In this document: positions 19,210 through 21,752 of the stretch, piece after piece
Layout of the letters: each line of letters starts with the position of its first letter
Position numbering within the stretch: position 1 is the stretch's first letter
Source of the DNA: Lingula anatina
Lineage: Eukaryota; Brachiopoda; Lingulata; Lingulida; Lingulidae
Direction of reading: 5' to 3'
Assembly: GCF_001039355.2 (NCBI RefSeq)
Contig: NW_019773624.1
Span: 1-21,752 of the forward strand
DNA length: 21,752 nt
Notes under the pieces: model-generated
Databases searched by the model: none
What the model saw: only the letters and a program-made list of their open reading frames with translations
Told to the model about the DNA's origin: nothing
Position numbers and translations under genes: made by a program

Positions 19210-21335
19210 GTAGGTTTTGTGCGAGAGTGTAATTTTCAGTGTGAATATTCACTTTGAAACCATGGGAAGGGCTTGGCATGGTTTTCTGTCATTTGTCTAG
19301 TTAACGAGTTTTGTCTTAGATAATGAGCCAAGTTTCCTAAAGTGATTCAGTGATAAACCAAATTTAAGGATAACTTATTATCACATATTCTTGTTCTTCA
19401 GCCCATGATACTTATCAAATTAACTACACATAGGCTATTTGTCTTTCTAAACCATCCAGTTCTTCGGTTATTAAGCAGCCTGTAGCCTAGAGTGTTCTTT
19501 TGCTTTCATATTTCTGTTTTAATGAAATTGATAGTATTTTCTTAGCTGAAGAAGTTACAAGAGATGGTTTTATGTGCTCTTTATTTAACTAGAGACCAAA
19601 GATTTTAAATATGTTATTTAAAAACAAATTAATAATGTTTAAAATTTTCAACACAAATAGTGATTAATATATAGTAGGAAGTGTTAACCCATAACAAGGA
19701 GATATGAAAAGTAAACCTTTGTGATTTTTGTACTTAAATTGACAGTAAAGGAGACTTGTACAAGTATGCTGTACAAGTACAGTATGCTGTGCTGTTTTAG
19801 ATCCTGGTTAATAATTGTAACTTTTTACAGGGTTTCATTCCTTATCAGGAATTAAACCTAAGTGATTATCAGTTTTCAAATGTGTTCTTAGGTTGAAATT
19901 CAGGGTTTATCAGCTTTAGATTATAGTATTGTTATTATTATTTGTTTTTGGATGAGAATTTCAGGTAGCAGAATTTTATATTATCTGGTTGAATCATAAT
20001 AAGTCTTAACATATATTGGTTGTCTTCTGTTTTAACAGCAACAGAGACTGAGGAGAGCAGAAGTTACTGTTGAACTGAGAAAGGTGAGTCATACTAGGCC
20101 TGCAGGAGACACAATTTCTCATCTTTAGCACACTCATTTTATGTTTTCATTGTACTCATTTGAAAGGCCTCAAGAAAAGCCAAAAACTTAGTGAATGGAC
20201 TTGGTTTATTTATAATGAGCTGACAGATGTGTATTGGTGTGTAAAAATCATCCAGGCTCTATTGCCAAGTAAACCACAACAATCGCGAGAACTCCGACAA
20301 GTTTAATGAATGCTATGTCAAACAGTTCTTTATCCCGTCTTTCAGAACAAAAGAGAAGAACATCTAAGAAAGAAAAGGAACGTGCCCCAACATGAAAACA
20401 GTACTGACTCTGATGATAATGACAAACCTTTGATGAATCAGTCCTTAGAAACCATAGTTCAGAATGCTGCCAGCCCAGAGCCCGGTGTCCAACTCAGTGC
20501 TGTACAAGCTGCTAGGTAAGACCACACATTGAAAATATTTGTATTATGACTGGAAACAGTCCTAAAAGAACTTGCCCAGAAGTTGCAAAATAGCCTCAAT
20601 ATTTAAATGAAACAAAAAAAAAAAAAAAAAAAAGAACTTGACCAAAAGTTGAAAATAGCTTCAATATTTAACTATTTGAATTATGATGGAAAATTTCCTG
20701 AATCAACTCTGTGGGAACGTTAGTCTAAAGACAAGTTGAAAACAGGCTTAATATATGAATTACAGTGGCAAGTTTCATCAAAAATCTTGTGACTGAACTT
20801 TGGTCTGAATTCTTAGACTGATCTTGCTCTACTTCAATTCAGTTTTCATTTTCAGCATGAGTGCTCCAGAGTTAAGTTGCTTCAGTTTAAGTGGAATACT
20901 GCTTATTTATTTTGAGTCAGACGATAAAGAAAAATTTTGGTCTTATAGAACCAACTCCCAGACTCATTTTCGTTTACATCAATCCCTTCCAAATACCTCA
21001 GCTATACCATGATTCTGTCAACATTGATGACAGCGCTCAAAGTTAAACTTTTGAATTAGAGCACATTCAGAACAGGGGACTAACATATCCACAGATCAAA
21101 TATGGCAACCCGCTTAAAAGCTTGCTGCTTAATGCCTGATTAGACACTGAATATTACACCTGCAGATCTGTGTTAGTCTGCTGTTTTGAATGTGCCCTAA
21201 AATTGGTATCACTACATTTTTTGATGTGTTTTTTTCCAGAAAACTGCTGTCCAGTGACAGGAACCCTCCCATAGATGACCTGATTTCTTCTGGAATTTTG
21301 CCCATTTTAGTCCATTGTTTGAGCTGTGCTACCAA
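19144..21335 (+). CDS. KPNA3/4: Importin subunit alpha, KPNA3/KPNA4 clade, 5' part (exons 1-4); continues off the window
   Basis: Exons 19144-19209, 20039-20083, 20346-20515 and 21240-21335 join in phase to give the first ~125 residues; the family is about 520 long, so most of the ARM repeats lie beyond the window. Importin alpha binds classical nuclear localisation signals on cargo and pairs with importin beta for nuclear import. Residues 1 to about 60 are the importin-beta-binding domain, with basic clusters [19 protein letters not shown] and LRKKRNVP and an acidic spacer (DSDDND). Then the first ARM repeat begins ([36 protein letters not shown]), almost identical to vertebrate KPNA3/KPNA4 as I recall them. 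The start codon context is AAAATGG. It is divergent from the EBPL-like gene. Confidence 0.93.
19210..20038. other. Importin alpha intron 1
   Basis: An 829-bp AT-rich intron. A small interleaved repeat of GTACAAGTA/CAGTATGCTGT lies near 19757-19795. No exon or known element is seen. Confidence 0.5.
20039..20083 (+). CDS. KPNA3/4: Importin alpha exon 2
   Basis: A 15-codon exon ([15 protein letters not shown]) between acceptor TTTTAACAG and donor AAAG|GTGAGT. It forms the first basic part of the importin-beta-binding helix. Confidence 0.9.
20346..20515 (+). CDS. KPNA3/4: Importin alpha exon 3
   Basis: 170 bases from acceptor GTCTTTCAG to donor CTAG|GTAAGA. It encodes the KKR-containing end of the importin-beta-binding domain, the acidic/Ser linker and the start of the first ARM repeat. 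Its last two bases, AG, join the A of exon 4 to give Arg. Confidence 0.92.
20516..21239. other. Importin alpha intron 3 with degenerate short tandem units and an A run
   Basis: The phrase AGAACTTG.CCA.AAGTTG.AAATAGC.TCAATATTTAA occurs near 20568 and 20633, separated by a run of about 20 A. Parts recur near 20730 (ACAAGTTGAAAACAGGCTTAA), so about three units of roughly 65-110 bp lie between 20535 and 20790. No coding signal is seen. Confidence 0.5.
21240..21335 (+). CDS. KPNA3/4: Importin alpha exon 4
   Basis: Starts after TTTTTTCCAG and encodes [20 protein letters not shown] then [13 protein letters not shown]; donor ACCAA|GTAAGT leaves two bases. The block is strongly conserved in the family. 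The stretch SCAT after HCL differs from the ERDD usual in vertebrates. Confidence 0.9.
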
Positions 21336-21533
21336 GTAAGTACTCTTTTATTGATGGGTCAATCCGTGGTATTTGTGTCCTGGGCATAAAATTTTCAAAT
21401 GCACAAAAATCAATCAAAAGTTGCATTTTCTGAAAGAAGAGACTTCAGGGGATAAGAATTTGTAAAAGATTTATCTGTATTTTTTGAATTCATGATTTTA
21501 TAGCGCATTAAACTTGAAAAATGTGAAAATTAG

Positions 21534-21714
21534 CATTACGGACGGAATTTTTTATTTTTTGCATATAACACTCAAAATAAATTTTAATCAATATCTTTCA
21601 ATTGAGACATAAATTACAGCAAGTCCTTGGGGTAAACACATAAAAAATCAAGTGAAATCTTTGAAAAATAGTTAATTAATCATTAATCCAAAGTCATTTT
21701 TTCCGTCCGTAATG
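21534..21714. mobile_element. Small inverted-repeat (MITE-like) element with CATTACGGACGGAA ends
   Basis: CATTACGGACGGAA at 21534 and the reverse complement of TTCCGTCCGTAATG ending at 21714 are exact over 14 bases, with further A/T pairing inward. The element is 181 bp, non-coding, in the fourth intron of the importin gene. No clear target duplication. Confidence 0.6.
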
Positions 21715-21752
21715 ATTTGGGCTCTATTTTTTAAGTTTTTTTAAAGACTACT

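Noticed and set aside
20614-20633. Poly-A tract as a retroposed gene tail
   Set aside because: The flanks are short degenerate tandem units without coding sequence or a clear target duplication, so a simple A run within a repeat is enough.

Overview
This is eukaryotic, animal-type DNA. It is strongly AT-rich, its protein-coding information is split into short exons by GT-AG introns, and the introns and intergenic DNA are full of small repeats and decayed DNA transposons. The gene set (a HEPN/NB-ARC immune-type protein, an EBP-like membrane protein and an importin alpha) and the AT-rich, MITE-rich texture suggest a marine invertebrate. A lophotrochozoan, perhaps a bivalve mollusc, is my best guess, but the window does not prove it.

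Layout. (1) 61-1230 holds four diverged copies of a ~325-bp tandem repeat. (2) 1298-9622, + strand, is the 3' part of a STAND/NLR-like gene whose 5' end lies outside the window. A short acidic exon (1298-1380) is followed by a DZIP3-type HEPN exon (5997-6574) and a large NB-ARC exon (8226-9622). All junction phases fit. An alternative last exon may lie at 13503-13602. The 4.6-kb first intron is mostly mobile DNA: a TA-flanked foldback element (2224-3162), a GC-rich inverted repeat (3360-3923), and a dead Tc1/mariner transposase on the minus strand (~4130-5420) with a palindromic repeat and a 17-G run inside it. (3) 9785-11858 is a ~1.08-kb direct tandem duplication just after the NB-ARC stop, followed by three MITE-like inverted-repeat elements, the best of them at 12857-13187. 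(4) 15218-18560, minus strand, is a complete four-exon, 215-residue EXPERA-domain protein of the EBP/EBPL family. (5) 19144 to the end of the window, + strand, holds the first four coding exons of an importin alpha of the KPNA3/KPNA4 clade. It is head-to-head with the EBPL-like gene across a 583-bp intergenic region.

How they relate. The EBPL-like and importin genes probably share a bidirectional promoter, and their adjacency recalls the EBPL/KPNA3 neighbourhood I remember from vertebrate genomes. The HEPN/NB-ARC gene converges on the EBPL-like gene and sits in the repeat-rich, accessory half of the window. It pairs a HEPN fold carrying an intact R-N-x3-H nuclease motif with a complete NB-ARC switch. 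That makes it the most interesting system here: a candidate nucleotide-switched RNase immune effector.
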